A stretch of 6,108 bases of DNA from Bacillota bacterium (GTDB lineage: Bacteria; Bacillota; Clostridia; Lachnospirales; Cellulosilyticaceae): positions 1 to 6,108 of the forward strand of contig JAEZKI010000171.1 in the NCBI GenBank assembly GCA_023415525.1. The letters are read 5' to 3'. Both the position numbers and the translations under genes were made by a program. This document shows, one piece after another, positions 5,966 to 6,108 of this stretch; the first letter of the stretch is position 1, and each line of letters begins with the position of its first letter. Below the pieces are notes generated by a model. That model was given only the letters and a program-made list of their open reading frames with translations. It was not told where the DNA came from and did not search any database.

Positions 5966-5997
5966 GATTATTCGATTATTAGATTATTCGATTATTA
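5966..5997. repeat. Four tandem octamers (GATTATTC/GATTATTA alternating)
   Basis: The plus strand reads GATTATTC, GATTATTA, GATTATTC, GATTATTA without gaps, equivalent to a 16-base unit repeated exactly twice. It fills the space between the terminator and the end of the GH13-like gene, and its last three bases are that gene's stop codon. Replication slippage is the simplest origin. Confidence 0.85.
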
Positions 5998-6108
5998 GCC
6001 TATACGATAAACACGGGCTTCATAAGGTTTTAAAACTAACCTGTTTAAATCCTCTTCTTCTACTGGATAATTAGCAATAATAAGTTCTTTGCTATTCACC
6101 TCTACTTG
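5995..6108 (-). CDS. C-terminal end of a probable GH13 alpha-glucosidase (partial, start outside window)
   Basis: An open frame enters from the right edge on the minus strand and ends at TAA (5995-5997), giving 37 residues. The pattern ELIIANYPVEEED (8-20), then LKPYEARVYRI (26-36), matches the last beta-sandwich strand of GH13 enzymes such as oligo-1,6-glucosidase, whose C-termini commonly read like LRPYEARVY. These are cytoplasmic enzymes cutting alpha-glucosidic bonds of maltose- or isomaltose-type sugars. No catalytic residues are in view, so another GH13 subfamily is possible. A strong terminator follows, so this is the last gene of its transcript. Confidence 0.6.
   Translation of the reverse strand, partial: QVEVNSKELIIANYPVEEEDLNRLVLKPYEARVYRIG

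Noticed and set aside
1..6108. Mobile element, CRISPR array, defence or toxin-antitoxin system
   Set aside because: No transposase, integrase, nuclease or regularly spaced repeats were seen; the genes belong to ordinary chromosomal families.

Overview
The window reads as a low-GC Gram-positive anaerobe, most likely one of the Clostridia. The DNA is AT-rich, ribosome binding sites are AGGAGG-like, promoters are of the sigma-A type, and there is a clostridial reverse rubrerythrin. Every gene is on the minus strand except one HD-GYP gene. No tRNA, rRNA, CRISPR array, insertion sequence or phage gene was seen.

Layout, left to right. (1) Positions 18-842 (-): a 274-residue protein holding only the N-terminal ATPase part of a MalT/LuxR-type STAND regulator; it stops early, possibly through a frameshift. 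(2) Positions 843-1186: an AT-rich gap with the terminator of the next gene and a 15-bp inverted repeat. (3) Positions 1187-1729 (-): reverse rubrerythrin, with a consensus promoter and a PerR-like operator just downstream of the predicted transcription start. (4) Positions 1931-2950 (+): an HD-GYP cyclic-di-GMP phosphodiesterase-like protein, divergent from the rubrerythrin gene, with a changed HDxGK motif. (5) Positions 2964-3017: a long hairpin serving as terminator for both convergent genes. (6) Positions 5738-3040 (-): a LysR regulator, a diacylglycerol/lipid kinase and CobS in the same direction. The first two abut as TAAATG and are probably translationally coupled; cobS has its own candidate promoter. 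(7) Positions 5739-5994: the LysR promoter inside an inverted repeat, a strong terminator and a four-copy octamer repeat. (8) Positions 5995-6108 (-): the last 37 codons of what looks like a GH13 alpha-glucosidase.

The genes do not form one pathway. They cover peroxide defence (rubrerythrin), second-messenger turnover (HD-GYP), corrinoid assembly (CobS), lipid phosphorylation (kinase) and sugar use (GH13 end). The best-supported regulatory story is the rubrerythrin promoter with its PerR-like box. The LysR-kinase coupling and the shortened MalT-like protein are the less ordinary arrangements. I see no convincing evidence for a wholly new system here.
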